A stretch of DNA of 64,000 nucleotides from Gemmatimonadota bacterium (GTDB taxonomy: Bacteria > JAAXHH01). The DNA lies in NCBI GenBank assembly GCA_009841265.1, contig VXMB01000014.1, positions 248,001 through 312,000 of the forward strand, given 5' to 3'. Made by a program: the position numbers and the translations under genes. Positions 1-8,758 of the stretch are shown piece by piece (position 1 is the first letter of the stretch; every line of letters begins with the position of its first letter). The notes under the pieces were generated by a model that had not been told where the DNA came from, did no database searches, and worked only from the letters and a program-made list of their open reading frames with translations.

Positions 1-350
1 GTCCGCAGGGCGCCGTACGCCCGCGCGGTATCCTGGGACAGGTCGCGCAGGTAGGTCCACGGGAAGCGATGGACGTTCATCCGTACGACCATTTGATCGA
101 AGTCGTCGTCGGGATGGGTAACCTCGCTGTTGGAGTTGATCCCGACGAACCGGACGCCTCGGGACGCGAATTTCTCCGCGGAAACGCGCGTCACTTCGTC
201 GGAACCGGTGACGTAGGGACAGTGGTTGCAGGTGAAGAACACCACCAGCGTCTCGGCGGTCGAAAAATCGTCCAGGCTGTAGGTCCTGCCGTCCGTCGCC
301 GGTAGCGAGAACCCCGGCGCGGATTCGCCCAGTTGCAGCGTAAAGGCCAT
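1..350 (-). CDS. Thioredoxin-fold peroxiredoxin-like protein (AhpC/TSA type), partial
   Basis: The C-terminus is cut off by the left edge; about 116 codons are visible. The N-terminus reads as a typical AhpC/TSA or redoxin domain, with a lipid-peroxidase-like opening ([15 protein letters not shown]) and a CxxC-type redox pair CNHC at residues 41-44 followed by PYV. Relatives with CNHCPYV are cytoplasmic thioredoxin-family proteins, usually annotated only as redoxins. Their precise substrate is generally unknown. The start at 350 is supported by AGGAGGG nine bases upstream. The gene lies 112 bp after mutS2 on the same strand and could be the last gene of that long run, although the gap is the largest after the grpE-hrcA one. 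Family assignment is firm; the role in thiol or peroxide metabolism is inference. Confidence 0.8.
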   Translation of the reverse strand, partial: MAFTLQLGESAPGFSLPATDGRTYSLDDFSTAETLVVFFTCNHCPYVTGSDEVTRVSAEKFASRGVRFVGINSNSEVTHPDDDFDQMVVRMNVHRFPWTYLRDLSQDTARAYGALR

Positions 351-462
351 GTTCGTCCCTCCTGTCTCAAGAACATTAACTGAAATCGAATATGGATAGT
401 CCGTCTGCCGCAGTCTGAACCGGCCACCGCGGCGCTACCGCGACGGCAGCGCGCGAACGCGC

Positions 463-2949
463 TCAGTCCTTCATCTCCACGATGGTCACCCCGGTCCCCC
501 CGTCGCGCTGTTCGGCGAAATGGGAAGATTTGACCAGGGGGTGTTGTTGCAGAAACTCCTGGATCGCACTGCTCAGGGCCCCGGTACCCTTACCATGAAG
601 TATACGGATTTCGTTGAGGTCATCAAGGGTGGTCTGGTCGATGTAGCGGTCCACGGCGTCGATGGCCTCCCTGGCGCGGAAGCCCCGCACGTCCAGTTCC
701 GTCAGGGCAGCGCGTGGACGGTCCATCCGTACTTCCACGCGGCCTGCCGGTTTTCCCCGTGACGGCGCGGGGTCGGGTTTATGCAGACGGACCTCGGACC
801 GCCGGGCGGTGATCTCCATCCTGCCGGTCCGGATGCGCAGCCGGTCTCCCAGGTCTTGGATCACGCTCCCCGCCTGTCCAAGCGACGCCACCCACACCTC
901 GTCGCCCGCAGAAATGGCCTCCCGGGCGGGTCCCGCACCGGAGTTCACGGAGGATTCCGCAGTGAGATCCCCGGCGCGTTCCGCAGCGGCGCCCGCATTG
1001 TCCGCGATGGCCTCCCCGGCGTCTCCTTCAGCGGAAGTGGCACCGGAATCGATGGAGTCGAGCAGGTGCTGAAGCTGCGCGCGCTGGTCCCCGACGGTCT
1101 TGCGAGATGCCTCGACGGCAGCAGCCGCGGCCTGTTCCCTGCGGACCGCGGCCACCGCCTGGTCGATGGCGGCCTGGGCGTCTTTCAGCAGCCGGTCCAT
1201 CTTCTCCCGGCCGGCAGCGATCGTGTCGCGTTCCTTTTGCCGGTAAGAAGCGATCTGGTCCTCGTAGTTCCGTTTCAGTCCATCCAGTTCGGCGCGCAGC
1301 CGGTCTGCCTGCTCCTGCGCGGCGACGAGCAGTTCGTGCTTCCGGTCCACTTCCATGATGACTTCGTCCAGGCGCTTTTCGGCGGTGCCCATGAACCGGG
1401 AGGCGCGCTCGAGCACGTCACCGGGCATGCCGAGCCGGCTGCCGATTTCCAGTGCGTAGCTGGCGCCGGGGATGCCCTGTCTGAACTGGTAGGAGGGCGT
1501 CAGGGTGTCCACGTCGAAAATCATCGAACCGTTTTCCACCCCCTCGGTCCGGGAGGCGAAAGCCTTGAGCGTATCGAAGTGGGTCGTGGCCGCGGTGACG
1601 GTCCCCCGCAAGGTCAGCGATTCCAGGATGGCCATGCCCATGGCCGATCCCGCCGATGGATCCGTGCCGGCGCCCAGCTCGTCGAGGAGCACCAGGGTGC
1701 CATCGCCCGCCTCGTCCAGTATGGTCCGGATATGCACCAGGTGGGCCGAGAAGGTACTCAGGTTCGCCTCGATCGACTGCTCGTCCCCGATGTCCGCGAA
1801 GATGGTGTCGAACACGGCGATTTCGGTGTCGTCGTCCGCCGGTATGTGCAGTCCGGCCTGGGCCATCATGGTCAGGATGCCGATCGACTTCAGGGCGACC
1901 GTCTTGCCGCCCATGTTGGGACCGGTGATCACGAGCGTCTGCGCGCTTTCCCCGACCTCCAGGTTCAGCGGGACGACGGTTTCGCACTGGTCGGACAGCT
2001 GAAGGATGGGGTGCCGGGCGTTGCGCAGGACGATGCGTCCGTCGATATTCAACCGAGGCGGCGCGGCCCGGAGGTCGATGGAAAGCACGGCCGCCGCGTG
2101 AAAGAAGTCGAGCTGGCCCAGCAGGCCGTACGAAACGGTTATGGCTTCCACCTGCTGGTGTACCTGGTCGGTCAGGGACAGCAGGATGCGCTCGATCTCG
2201 CGGCCTTCCGCCACGATCAGTTCGCGCAGCCGGTTGTTGAATTCGACGACGCCGATGGGTTCTATGAATACCGTGGCGCCGCTGGCCGACTGGTCGTGGA
2301 CCACGCCCTGCACCTGGCCGCGGTGGTCCATGCGTACCGGGACCACGTACCGCCCGTCCCGCATGGTGATGACCGGCTCCTGCAGCGCTCTGGCCCCGGC
2401 TTCCGACTGGATGAACCGCTGCAGCCAGTTTCGCGCGCGCTCCCGCATGGTCTGCTGGTCCGCGCGGATTCGCCGCAACCCGGGACTTGCATGGTCACGT
2501 ATGTTGCCGTCGCCGTCGATGGCCTGCCCGATCGAGTTTTCGATCTCCTGGAAGTCTCCCAGCCCGGCTGTAAGCGACGCGACGTGGGGGGCTGTGGATC
2601 GATTATGCAATCTCTGGCCGAATGCCCGCATGCGTCGGCTTACCCGGAGGGTGTCGGCCACGTCGAGAAGGGCCTGGGGCTCCATCCTCGCACCGGCCAC
2701 GCCGGCCTGTTCCAGGGCCGAACTGATGTCCTTTATGCCTCGCAGGGGAACCGTTTCGGCCCGGTCCAGGAATCCGCGCATCTCGGTGACGGTCTGCAGG
2801 TTGTTCCGGATCACGACGACGTCTTTGCCCGGTTCCAGGGACATGGCCCGGCGGTGGCCCGACACGGAGACCGTTCTCTCCGAACACATGGTCCTGACGG
2901 CGTCGAATTCCAGTACTTTCAGCGTGTGGGAAGGTATTCCGGATTTCAT
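463..2949 (-). CDS. mutS2: Endonuclease MutS2
   Basis: A 828-residue MutS-family ATPase of the MutS2 branch, which lacks the mismatch-recognition domain. In characterised relatives it suppresses recombination or splits collided ribosomes. The N-terminal clamp region begins SHTLKVLEFD. The Walker A motif GPNMGGKT lies near residue 340, followed by DIGDEQSIEANLSTF and the Walker B-like LVLLDELGAGTDP. A coiled coil follows near residues 500-620. An alanine/glutamate-rich linker comes next, then a C-terminal Smr nuclease domain with LDVRG and HGKGTGAL. Length fits the family (about 780-830). A GTG at 2973 would extend it by eight residues and overlap the cvpA stop, but only the ATG at 2949 has a purine-rich GAGAA upstream. 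It follows cvpA directly and is probably co-transcribed. Confidence 0.95.
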   Translation of the reverse strand: MKSGIPSHTLKVLEFDAVRTMCSERTVSVSGHRRAMSLEPGKDVVVIRNNLQTVTEMRGFLDRAETVPLRGIKDISSALEQAGVAGARMEPQALLDVADTLRVSRRMRAFGQRLHNRSTAPHVASLTAGLGDFQEIENSIGQAIDGDGNIRDHASPGLRRIRADQQTMRERARNWLQRFIQSEAGARALQEPVITMRDGRYVVPVRMDHRGQVQGVVHDQSASGATVFIEPIGVVEFNNRLRELIVAEGREIERILLSLTDQVHQQVEAITVSYGLLGQLDFFHAAAVLSIDLRAAPPRLNIDGRIVLRNARHPILQLSDQCETVVPLNLEVGESAQTLVITGPNMGGKTVALKSIGILTMMAQAGLHIPADDDTEIAVFDTIFADIGDEQSIEANLSTFSAHLVHIRTILDEAGDGTLVLLDELGAGTDPSAGSAMGMAILESLTLRGTVTAATTHFDTLKAFASRTEGVENGSMIFDVDTLTPSYQFRQGIPGASYALEIGSRLGMPGDVLERASRFMGTAEKRLDEVIMEVDRKHELLVAAQEQADRLRAELDGLKRNYEDQIASYRQKERDTIAAGREKMDRLLKDAQAAIDQAVAAVRREQAAAAAVEASRKTVGDQRAQLQHLLDSIDSGATSAEGDAGEAIADNAGAAAERAGDLTAESSVNSGAGPAREAISAGDEVWVASLGQAGSVIQDLGDRLRIRTGRMEITARRSEVRLHKPDPAPSRGKPAGRVEVRMDRPRAALTELDVRGFRAREAIDAVDRYIDQTTLDDLNEIRILHGKGTGALSSAIQEFLQQHPLVKSSHFAEQRDGGTGVTIVEMKD

Positions 2950-2969
2950 GTTCAGTCGTTCTCGAATCG

Positions 2970-3506
2970 TCACCGTCCGGTAAGCAGGTACCGTTCCAAT
3001 TTCTCCATGACAGGCGGGGAATCGGGAGCGACGCCGTCCATGACGGTATCGATGATCGCCGGTATGATGGACATGGCGTCCGGCGCCAGGGACGACCGAT
3101 CGAGCTGGGTCTTCGCCGTACCGGAGAAAGGCATGAATGCATAAAGGATCAACAGCAGGCTCGCGATGACGCAGCCGCGCGCGCCGCCGAGCAGCAAGCC
3201 GGCCGCGCGGTCGAGCAGGGACTTCGAAGCGCCCCGTAGCGACCGGCCGGCCACGCCGGACACGACGTTGACCAACGCGAGCGACAGGACCAGGCAGGCG
3301 AACAGGCTGAACCAGTGCAGCCAGCCGGTGGTAATGCCGGTCAAGCGGCTGAGGAAATCGGACACCAGGCCGAACTGGGTCAGGGATATGACCACCGCCG
3401 CGACAACACCCGCCAGGTCGAGCAGGCTCCGTGCCAATCCCTTGCGAAAGCCTGTTGCCGCCTGGAAGAATACGAGTATCCCGATGGCGATATCAATCCA
3501 GTTCAT
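2970..3506 (-). CDS. cvpA: CvpA family membrane protein
   Basis: A 178-residue protein with four predicted hydrophobic helices, starting MNWIDIAIGILVFFQAATGF, which is the usual CvpA opening. The GFRKGLARSLLDLAG segment after the first helix is also family-typical. CvpA proteins sit in the inner membrane and are linked to colicin V production and purine-biosynthesis regulation in Escherichia coli, but the molecular function is unknown. In many genomes cvpA directly precedes mutS2, as here (stop TGA overlaps the alternative GTG start of mutS2). A hairpin sits between it and yqeY. The family call is secure; function remains open. Confidence 0.88.
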   Translation of the reverse strand: MNWIDIAIGILVFFQAATGFRKGLARSLLDLAGVVAAVVISLTQFGLVSDFLSRLTGITTGWLHWFSLFACLVLSLALVNVVSGVAGRSLRGASKSLLDRAAGLLLGGARGCVIASLLLILYAFMPFSGTAKTQLDRSSLAPDAMSIIPAIIDTVMDGVAPDSPPVMEKLERYLLTGR

Positions 3507-3522
3507 GGCATCTAAACACGGA

Positions 3523-3550
3523 AAGCCTCCCCGGGGATTCGGAGAGGCTT
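3523..3550 (-). terminator. Intercistronic hairpin between yqeY and cvpA
   Basis: Inverted repeat AAGCCTC (3523-3529) / GAGGCTT (3544-3550) with a GC-rich inner part. On the minus strand it lies after yqeY and before cvpA. It is followed by only three T residues, so it may be a weak attenuator or an RNA-processing or stability element rather than a full terminator. Confidence 0.4.
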
Positions 3551-3588
3551 CGAAATCAGGACCGCCGCTGACCGCGATTTTGAGGGCA

Positions 3589-4071
3589 TCATCCGGTCTG
3601 CATGGACTGCATGTCCTGCGTGGCCAGGCCGGCCAGGCATTCCCGCACGATGGTGTTGACGAGCCTGCCGTCCGCCCGGCCCTTTACCCGGGGCATGACC
3701 GCGCCCATGATCCTGCCCAGGTCTCCCGGTCCCGCGGCGCCGGACTGTTCGATGGCTTCCCGGACCACGGATCTGATTTCTTCATCGGACAGCTGTTCCG
3801 GAAGATAGGACGCGAGGATCTCCAGCTCTTCTTCGGCCTGTGCTACCAGGTCCTGCCGATCTCCCTTGACGGCGAATTCCAGCGCTTCTCTCCGGGACTT
3901 GATCAGGGAAGTGACCACCTCGACCGCTTCCTCGTCCACCAGTTCGCTCCCCTTGGCGATCTCCCGGTTCTTGATCTGCGCGCGTATCATGCGGACCAGT
4001 CCGAGGCGTACGGTCTCCCGGTTCCTGAGTGCCGACTTCATGTCATCCGTCAAACGCTCTTTAAGCGCCAT
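3589..4071 (-). CDS. yqeY: GatB/YqeY domain-containing protein
   Basis: A 160-residue cytoplasmic protein that is YqeY-like over its full length: MALKERLTDDMKSALRNRET at the start, then the family-typical LGLVRMIRAQIKNREI, and a C-terminal GRIMGAVMPRVKGRADGRLV. The domain is the tRNA-binding tail of GatB and is thought to aid tRNA-dependent amidation or another tRNA-linked reaction; stand-alone YqeY proteins have no settled role. It follows rpsU by 16 bp on the same strand. The rpsU-yqeY pair is conserved in many bacteria, which supports the call. A GGAG six bases before the ATG supports this start. Confidence 0.92.
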   Translation of the reverse strand: MALKERLTDDMKSALRNRETVRLGLVRMIRAQIKNREIAKGSELVDEEAVEVVTSLIKSRREALEFAVKGDRQDLVAQAEEELEILASYLPEQLSDEEIRSVVREAIEQSGAAGPGDLGRIMGAVMPRVKGRADGRLVNTIVRECLAGLATQDMQSMQTG

Positions 4072-4087
4072 GACCCGCTCCGGTCGA

Positions 4088-4285
4088 TCAGTATCTTTCC
4101 TGCTGGAGCCGCTTCTGATTCTTCCGCTTCGCCGCGTTCAGCTTGCGCTTGCGTTTCGCGCTTGGCTTTTCGAAATGCTGATGCTTGCGTATTTCAGACA
4201 TGATGCCGACTTTCTCGCAAGTCTTGGTAAAACGACGCAGGGCCTTTTCGAACGGTTCTCCTTCCCTGACACGAATACCTGGCAT
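4088..4285 (-). CDS. rpsU: 30S ribosomal protein S21
   Basis: A 65-residue basic protein with the S21 signature: [19 protein letters not shown], then [20 protein letters not shown] and a lysine/arginine-rich tail. S21 binds the small-subunit platform near the anti-Shine-Dalgarno region and assists initiation. An ATG six codons upstream (4303) exists, but the conserved family start is MPGIRV at 4285, preceded by GAGGGG/GTGAGG purines. In the FCB group S21 is often involved in anti-SD sequestration, yet strong SD sequences are frequent in this window, so no such effect is evident. A promoter-like pair lies upstream at 4359-4387. Confidence 0.96.
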   Translation of the reverse strand: MPGIRVREGEPFEKALRRFTKTCEKVGIMSEIRKHQHFEKPSAKRKRKLNAAKRKNQKRLQQERY

Positions 4286-4358
4286 CCTCACACCCCCTCT
4301 CATGCCTCTCGAATCGGGTGAACCAAGTCTTACTCTCCGTCTCTATTCAAGCCTATCC

Positions 4359-4387
4359 AATATGCCACGGACCGGTTGAAAAAGCAA
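4359..4387 (-). promoter_or_regulatory. Candidate sigma-70 promoter for rpsU-yqeY
   Basis: On the minus strand TTGCTT, 17-bp spacer, CATATT, about 75 bp before the rpsU ATG. Each hexamer matches consensus at four of six positions. This could give S21 an internal promoter within the longer run. Confidence 0.4.
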
Positions 4388-4440
4388 GGAGTTTAATTCG
4401 TTCAGTCCCGATATGCGCTCTTCGTCCCGCCCATCGCCGC

Positions 4441-4785
4441 TCAAGCGGCCAGCTCGGGCATTTTGCGTCCTCCGAGCAGGTGCATGTGGAGGTGGAAAAC
4501 GGTCTGGCCACCGTCCGGGCCGCAGTTGACGATCAGCCGGAATCCGCCGGCGTCGACGCCGGTTTCCCGGGCGATCCGGTTCGCCGCCGCCGTGAGCCGG
4601 CTCATGACTCCGGTCCCGTCGCTGCCCAGGTCGGCGACCGTTTCGATATGCGCCCGCGGCACGACGAGGATATGCACCGGGGCCGCGGGGTTTATGTCCC
4701 GGAAGGCCACGACGTGCTCGTCTTCGTAGACGAATTCGGTGGGCAGCGATCCGGCGACGATCCGGCAGAACAGACACTCGGACAT
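4441..4785 (-). CDS. HIT family (histidine triad) nucleotide hydrolase
   Basis: A 114-residue HinT-type protein. N-terminal MSECLFCRIVAGSLP holds the paired cysteines of zinc-binding HIT proteins. The C-terminal triad reads HLHMHLLGG, with HILVVPRAHI in the middle. HinT proteins hydrolyse AMP-lysine-like phosphoramidates and aminoacyl-adenylates in the cytoplasm. An ATG at 4800 would add five residues, but GGAGG sits eight bases before the ATG at 4785, so that start is preferred. It lies between rsmE (60 bp) and rpsU in the housekeeping run. Confidence 0.93.
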   Translation of the reverse strand: MSECLFCRIVAGSLPTEFVYEDEHVVAFRDINPAAPVHILVVPRAHIETVADLGSDGTGVMSRLTAAANRIARETGVDAGGFRLIVNCGPDGGQTVFHLHMHLLGGRKMPELAA

Positions 4786-4845
4786 GTTATCGTCCTCCAT
4801 TGCGCCTCGTGCTTGACACGGGGCGGTGACTCCCGTCAGTCTCGG

Positions 4846-5589
4846 TCACGGGGCGTCCAGCGCCGCCATGAGCAGGGCCAGTCCCGCGATGGCCGCCGTG
4901 TCGGACCTCAGGCGCGAACGTCCCAGGGAAACCGTCACCATGCCCGCCTCACGGGCCATGGCGATCTCCTCCCCGGCGAAACCGCCCTCAGGACCGATCA
5001 TCAGCAGGACGCGTCTTGCCGTCGCGTCGAGGCCCGCCGCGAGGCCCGGGCGCCTTTCCCCTTCCTCTTCCCAGGCGATGAGGGCCAGGTCGTAGGATGA
5101 CGCGGTCCCCACGACGTCCCCCATGCTCGTGACCGGTTCGATCCGGGGCAACCGGGCGCGCAGCGACTGCTTCATCGCGCTCAGGGCGATGCGCCGCCAG
5201 CGGTCCAGCCGCTGACCGGCCGGTCCGCCGGCCGGCCTGCCGCCCGCCACCGTCCGGGCGCTCCGCATGGGAAGGATGGCGGAAACACCCAGTTCCGTCG
5301 CCTTCTCGACGACGGTGTCCAGCCGCGTCCCCTTGAGCAGCGACGGTGCGAGCGTGACTTCGGGCGATTCCGTCTCCCGGTCTCTCCGGCGGTCCCGGAT
5401 CTGGATTTCGATCTCCGGCTTCAAGCTTACGAGCACGCCGTCGTAGATCCAGCCTTCGCCGTCCACGAAATGCACGGCGTCCCCCGGCTTCTTCCGCAAT
5501 GAGCGGACCAGGTGATGCTGTTCGTCCTTGTCGGTAACGAAGGCCGAATTTCCCGTGATCCGTTCCGGGGGCACGTAGCTGAATTCCAT
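4846..5589 (-). CDS. rsmE: 16S rRNA (uracil(1498)-N(3))-methyltransferase
   Basis: A 247-residue SPOUT-class methyltransferase that modifies U1498 in the decoding region of 16S rRNA. The N-terminal PUA-like part includes HHLVRSLRKKPGD. The C-terminal knot carries MIGPEGGFAGEEI and VSLGRSRLRSDTAA, both diagnostic of RsmE. The ATG at 5589 shares one base with the prmA stop (TGATG), indicating translational coupling; the TTG one codon earlier is less likely. The prmA-rsmE order following dnaJ is widely conserved in bacteria. Confidence 0.95.
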   Translation of the reverse strand: MEFSYVPPERITGNSAFVTDKDEQHHLVRSLRKKPGDAVHFVDGEGWIYDGVLVSLKPEIEIQIRDRRRDRETESPEVTLAPSLLKGTRLDTVVEKATELGVSAILPMRSARTVAGGRPAGGPAGQRLDRWRRIALSAMKQSLRARLPRIEPVTSMGDVVGTASSYDLALIAWEEEGERRPGLAAGLDATARRVLLMIGPEGGFAGEEIAMAREAGMVTVSLGRSRLRSDTAAIAGLALLMAALDAP

Positions 5590-6503
5590 CAATTCCGCCG
5601 ATCATGGATTGCTGCCCGGCCGGTTGCCGGGATCGCCGCGCCGGCCCACCAGACGCCCTGGGTCTCCCGCTCGATCAGCGAAAATCCTTCGCCGGCCAGC
5701 GAAGCTTCGAATGACCCGGCTTCCTCGATGAGCAGTCCGGACAGGATCAGTTCGCCACCGGGGTGAAGGTGGGCTGCGAAACCGGGAAGCATGGCAGTCA
5801 GGCTGGCCGCGCTGATGTTGGAGACCACGACCCGGTAACGGCCGCTCACCGCGGGATGTTCCAAGCGACCGGCATGGAGGTCGACCCGGCCGGACACCCC
5901 GTTCAGCCGGGCGTTCTCCCGCGCGTTTCCGATGGTCTCGGGATCGATATCGATTCCCGTCGTCCGGGAAGCGCCCAGGAGGACCGCGGCGATGGAGAGC
6001 ACGCCGGAACCCGATCCCACATCAAGCACCCGGTCTCCCGGCCTGATCCGCTTTTCGAGTTGCCGCAGGCACAGTTGCGTGGTTTCGTGGCCGCCCGTGC
6101 CGAACCCGGTGCCCGGGTTGATCCGCACCACGAGCGAGCGATTGGACCGGGGCACGTCGGACCAGGGCGGGGCGACCATGAGCCCTTCCGAGACCCGGAC
6201 GGGCCCCACCTGCGCTTTCCATTTCCCGGACCAGTCGTCTTCGGAAACCCTGCGCGTGGAGATCCGGCAAGGACCTTCCGCCAGGCCCAGGTTGCGAAGT
6301 TCCTCCCACAGGCGGGCGACCCGGTGGAGCTTCTCGTCCACTCCGGGCAGATCGGGCCAGAAGCCCGTTACGCGATCGGATGCGCCGGTACTTCCGCCCC
6401 CGGATTGCTGGACCCCGCTGGACCCCAGTTCCCAGAACGCGTTGACGATCGCTTCTTCGGTTTCGGGCGAGACGGCTATGGTGACTTCAACCCAGTGGCG
6501 CAT
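5589..6503 (-). CDS. prmA: 50S ribosomal protein L11 methyltransferase
   Basis: A 304-residue SAM-dependent enzyme that methylates lysines and the N-terminus of ribosomal protein L11. The N-terminal substrate-recognition domain begins MRHWVEVTIAVSPE. The Rossmann part has the SAM motif VLDVGSGSGVLSIAA, the GTGFGTGGHETTQL segment just before it, and VVSNISAASL, which replaces the usual NPP-like catalytic motif as in most PrmA (N-I-x-A type). The frame is open far upstream into dnaJ, but sequence before MRHWVEV is only an out-of-frame shadow of dnaJ. The gene starts 50 bp after dnaJ. Confidence 0.93.
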   Translation of the reverse strand: MRHWVEVTIAVSPETEEAIVNAFWELGSSGVQQSGGGSTGASDRVTGFWPDLPGVDEKLHRVARLWEELRNLGLAEGPCRISTRRVSEDDWSGKWKAQVGPVRVSEGLMVAPPWSDVPRSNRSLVVRINPGTGFGTGGHETTQLCLRQLEKRIRPGDRVLDVGSGSGVLSIAAVLLGASRTTGIDIDPETIGNARENARLNGVSGRVDLHAGRLEHPAVSGRYRVVVSNISAASLTAMLPGFAAHLHPGGELILSGLLIEEAGSFEASLAGEGFSLIERETQGVWWAGAAIPATGRAAIHDRRN

Positions 6504-6553
6504 AGGCGAGGATCGGGCGGACGCGGGTCGGAGTTCGAGTTTCCGCGGCGGCT

Positions 6554-7705
6554 TTAGTCGCCGAACAGCTCGTCCCGGATCCGGTTGAGGAATCCCCGGT
6601 CGTTTTCCGGTGTCTTCCCGCTGTGCAGGCGGGACAACTCCTGGTACAGTTCCTTTTCCCGGCCGGTGAGTTCCGTGGGCGTCCACACGATGACCTTTAC
6701 GAGCTGGTCGCCCTGGCCGTACCCGTTGAGATGGGGCATGCCCTTGCCCCGCAGCCGGAACACCTTGCCGAACTGGGTACCGGGGGGGATGGTAAGACGG
6801 ACTTTGCCCGAGAGGGTCGGGACTTCGACCTGATCGCCCAGGGCCGCCTGGCTGAAACTGAGCGGCATGACGTAGATGACGTCGTCTTCCTGCCGTTCGA
6901 AGTACTCGTGGGGCTCCTGTTCGATGACGACGAGCACGTCGCCCGCCGGTCCGCCGCGGATCCCCGCGTGGCCCTGGCCCTGGAGTCGCATGTAGTTCCC
7001 GTCGCCGGCGCCGGTCGGGATATCCACCTTGACCGTAACCGTCTTCACCTGCCTGCCCTGCCCCTGGCACGCGCTGCAGGGCCGGTCGATGGTCTTCCCC
7101 TGCCCCTGGCAGTTCGGGCAGGTCGTCACGTTCATCACGACGCCGAACAGGGAGGACGCACGTTGCTGCACCTGGCCCTGACCGTGGCAGGTGGGACAGA
7201 TCCGCACGCCGTCCCGGTCGGCGGCGCCGACGCCCTCGCAGCTGTCGCAGGGCACGTAACGCTTGATGCGAATCGTCTTGCTGACGCCCTGGGCCAGTTC
7301 CTCCAGGGTCAGCTTGAGGTTCACCCGCAGATCCTCGCCGCGGTTGCTTGCCCTCCCACGGGTCCGCCCGCCGAAGAGGTCGCCGAATATGCCGCCTCCG
7401 AACAGGTTCCCCAGGATGTCCTCGAAGTCTCCGGCGTGGGAAAAGTCCGTCCACTGGAAGCCGCCCGAACCGAAGTCGCTGGCCACGCCCTGGTGGCCGA
7501 ACCGGTCGTACCGCGTGCGCTTGTCCGGATCGCTGAGCACCTCGTAGGCTTCGGCGGCCGTTTTGAATTTCTCTTCCGCCGCCTTGTCGTCCGGGTTCCG
7601 GTCCGGATGATACTGCATGGCCAGCTTCCGGTACGCCTTCTTGATTTCGTCCTCGGATGCCGAGCGCGCCACGCCCAGGGTATCGTAGTAGTCCTGTTTA
7701 TTCAT
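6554..7705 (-). CDS. dnaJ: Chaperone protein DnaJ
   Basis: A 383-residue type I DnaJ. The J domain carries HPD at residues 33-35. It is followed by a Gly/Phe-rich linker (DFGSGGFQW and [11 protein letters not shown]) and a four-repeat zinc domain: [24 protein letters not shown] and CSACQGQG. The C-terminal substrate-binding domains contain [12 protein letters not shown] and [11 protein letters not shown]. It stimulates DnaK ATPase and delivers clients. Length is typical. It lies 21 bp behind grpE. dnaK is absent between them and must be encoded elsewhere. Confidence 0.97.
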   Translation of the reverse strand: MNKQDYYDTLGVARSASEDEIKKAYRKLAMQYHPDRNPDDKAAEEKFKTAAEAYEVLSDPDKRTRYDRFGHQGVASDFGSGGFQWTDFSHAGDFEDILGNLFGGGIFGDLFGGRTRGRASNRGEDLRVNLKLTLEELAQGVSKTIRIKRYVPCDSCEGVGAADRDGVRICPTCHGQGQVQQRASSLFGVVMNVTTCPNCQGQGKTIDRPCSACQGQGRQVKTVTVKVDIPTGAGDGNYMRLQGQGHAGIRGGPAGDVLVVIEQEPHEYFERQEDDVIYVMPLSFSQAALGDQVEVPTLSGKVRLTIPPGTQFGKVFRLRGKGMPHLNGYGQGDQLVKVIVWTPTELTGREKELYQELSRLHSGKTPENDRGFLNRIRDELFGD

Positions 7706-7726
7706 CTTACAATAGGATCCCGACGT

Positions 7727-8551
7727 CTAACTGCCGTCCTGGTTCTCCGTTTCCGCCTTGTCCGTCTGGTCCGTCTGGTCTGTCTGGTCTGTCTGGTCTG
7801 TCTGGTCTGCCTGGCCCGGTGATATCGCCGGTGCGCGTGTTACGATGACCTTGGCCGCCCGCAGGACCTTTTCATTAAGCGTGTAGCCCCTTTCGACCAC
7901 GTTGATCACCGTGTCGGCCGGGTGTTCTTCGTTTTCTACGGCCATGACGGCTTCGTGCCGCGTGGGATCGAAGGGCGTTCCCTCGGCGGCGATCTCCTTC
8001 ATCCCCGCCTTCTCCAGTTTCTCCAGGAATTGCTGCCGGATCATCTCGAAACCCTGGGCGAAGGACCGGGTCTCGTCGGAGGTCTGCGGAGCCTGTAGAG
8101 CCCTTTCGATGTTGTCGAGGATGGGCAGCAGCTCGGTGATCAGCGATTCACCCGCGTTCTTTACCAGCGTGGTGAACTCGCGGCCGGTCCGTTTCTTGTA
8201 GTTGTCGAACTCGGCGGCCAGGCGTACCAGGCGGTCCTTGTAAAGCAGGACCTCCTCGGCCAGTCTGGTCTGTTCATCTTCCTCCGCATCGACCGCAGCC
8301 CCATCCGATAGCTCCCCGGAGTCCGTTTCAGCGCCGGACGCGGCCCCGCCGGACTGATCCTTCGCCCCGGCCGCCGGTCCGTTACCCGGTTCGGCGCCAT
8401 GGTCCGGTCCGGCCGCGGAATCGGCCCCGGCCTCGGAATCCTCTCCGGCCTCCGGGTCGTTATCCTCCGTCGTGGTCCCGGTCACTTCGGCTGCGTCACC
8501 GGGCGACGCCGAAGACTCGATTGCTGCTTCCTCTTCCTTGCCCATAGACAC
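7727..8551 (-). CDS. grpE: Nucleotide exchange factor GrpE
   Basis: A 274-residue GrpE, long for the family (about 170-200) because of two tails. The N-terminal third (to about residue 105) is acidic and Gly/Ala/Glu/Asp-rich and probably disordered. The core has a coiled coil (EEVLLYKDRLVRLAAEFDNY) and the GrpE signature GFEMIRQQFLEKLEKAGM. The C-terminus ends in repeated Asp-Gln-Thr triplets encoded by a 9-bp tandem repeat at 7760-7813. The GTG at 8551 is chosen because AGGAGG at 8558-8563 lies six bases before it; the ATG two codons later would be twelve bases away. GrpE releases ADP from DnaK. Confidence 0.93.
   Translation of the reverse strand: MSMGKEEEAAIESSASPGDAAEVTGTTTEDNDPEAGEDSEAGADSAAGPDHGAEPGNGPAAGAKDQSGGAASGAETDSGELSDGAAVDAEEDEQTRLAEEVLLYKDRLVRLAAEFDNYKKRTGREFTTLVKNAGESLITELLPILDNIERALQAPQTSDETRSFAQGFEMIRQQFLEKLEKAGMKEIAAEGTPFDPTRHEAVMAVENEEHPADTVINVVERGYTLNEKVLRAAKVIVTRAPAISPGQADQTDQTDQTDQTDQTDKAETENQDGS
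7760..7813. repeat. 9-bp tandem repeat inside grpE (six units)
   Basis: Six consecutive units of GTCYGTCTG with the last degenerate (GTCTGCCTG), in frame in grpE. They encode the Asp-Gln-Thr repeats of the C-terminal tail. Same repeat family as in clpX, tsaE, rtcB and the FG-GAP gene of this window. Confidence 0.95.
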
Positions 8552-8557
8552 TTCAAA

Positions 8558-8563
8558 CCTCCT
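8558..8563 (-). promoter_or_regulatory. Shine-Dalgarno deciding the GTG start of grpE
   Basis: A perfect AGGAGG on the minus strand, six bases before GTG 8551 and twelve before ATG 8545. Spacing favours the GTG. Confidence 0.7.
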
Positions 8564-8601
8564 GTCACTACGCCGGAATTCAGCACGGACGACCGTTTTC
8601 C

Positions 8602-8628
8602 GTTCAGTCCGTTCAGTCCGTTCTACCG
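8602..8628. repeat. 9-bp tandem repeat in hrcA-grpE spacer
   Basis: Two exact units of GTTCAGTCC plus a degenerate third in the 207-bp gap between hrcA and grpE. It shares period and GC-rich character with the in-gene repeats. The rest of the gap holds only the grpE SD. Confidence 0.6.
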
Positions 8629-8758
8629 CTTTTGCCCGTTCTGCAATGTCCGCCCGTTTCGCCAGGTAACGCCCGGACGCGACCGGCATATCAAAACGAA
8701 GCGGGCGTGATCGCTCACGTCCGCTGGTAAACCGGTTCGGTTCGAAAACCCCTGGGAC

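Noticed and set aside
781..3144. 787-codon open frame on the plus strand opposite mutS2
   Set aside because: It mirrors mutS2, which has complete motifs, and its translation is low-complexity with no recognisable domain. GC-rich DNA often leaves such antisense frames open.
7065..7082. Second sigma-54 promoter (TGGCACG within dnaJ)
   Set aside because: The GG-to-GC spacing is eight rather than ten bases, and it lies inside the dnaJ zinc-finger codons.
6504..7454. N-terminal extension of prmA into dnaJ
   Set aside because: The frame is open but the translated part is an out-of-frame reading of dnaJ, and PrmA homologs begin at MRHWVEV.
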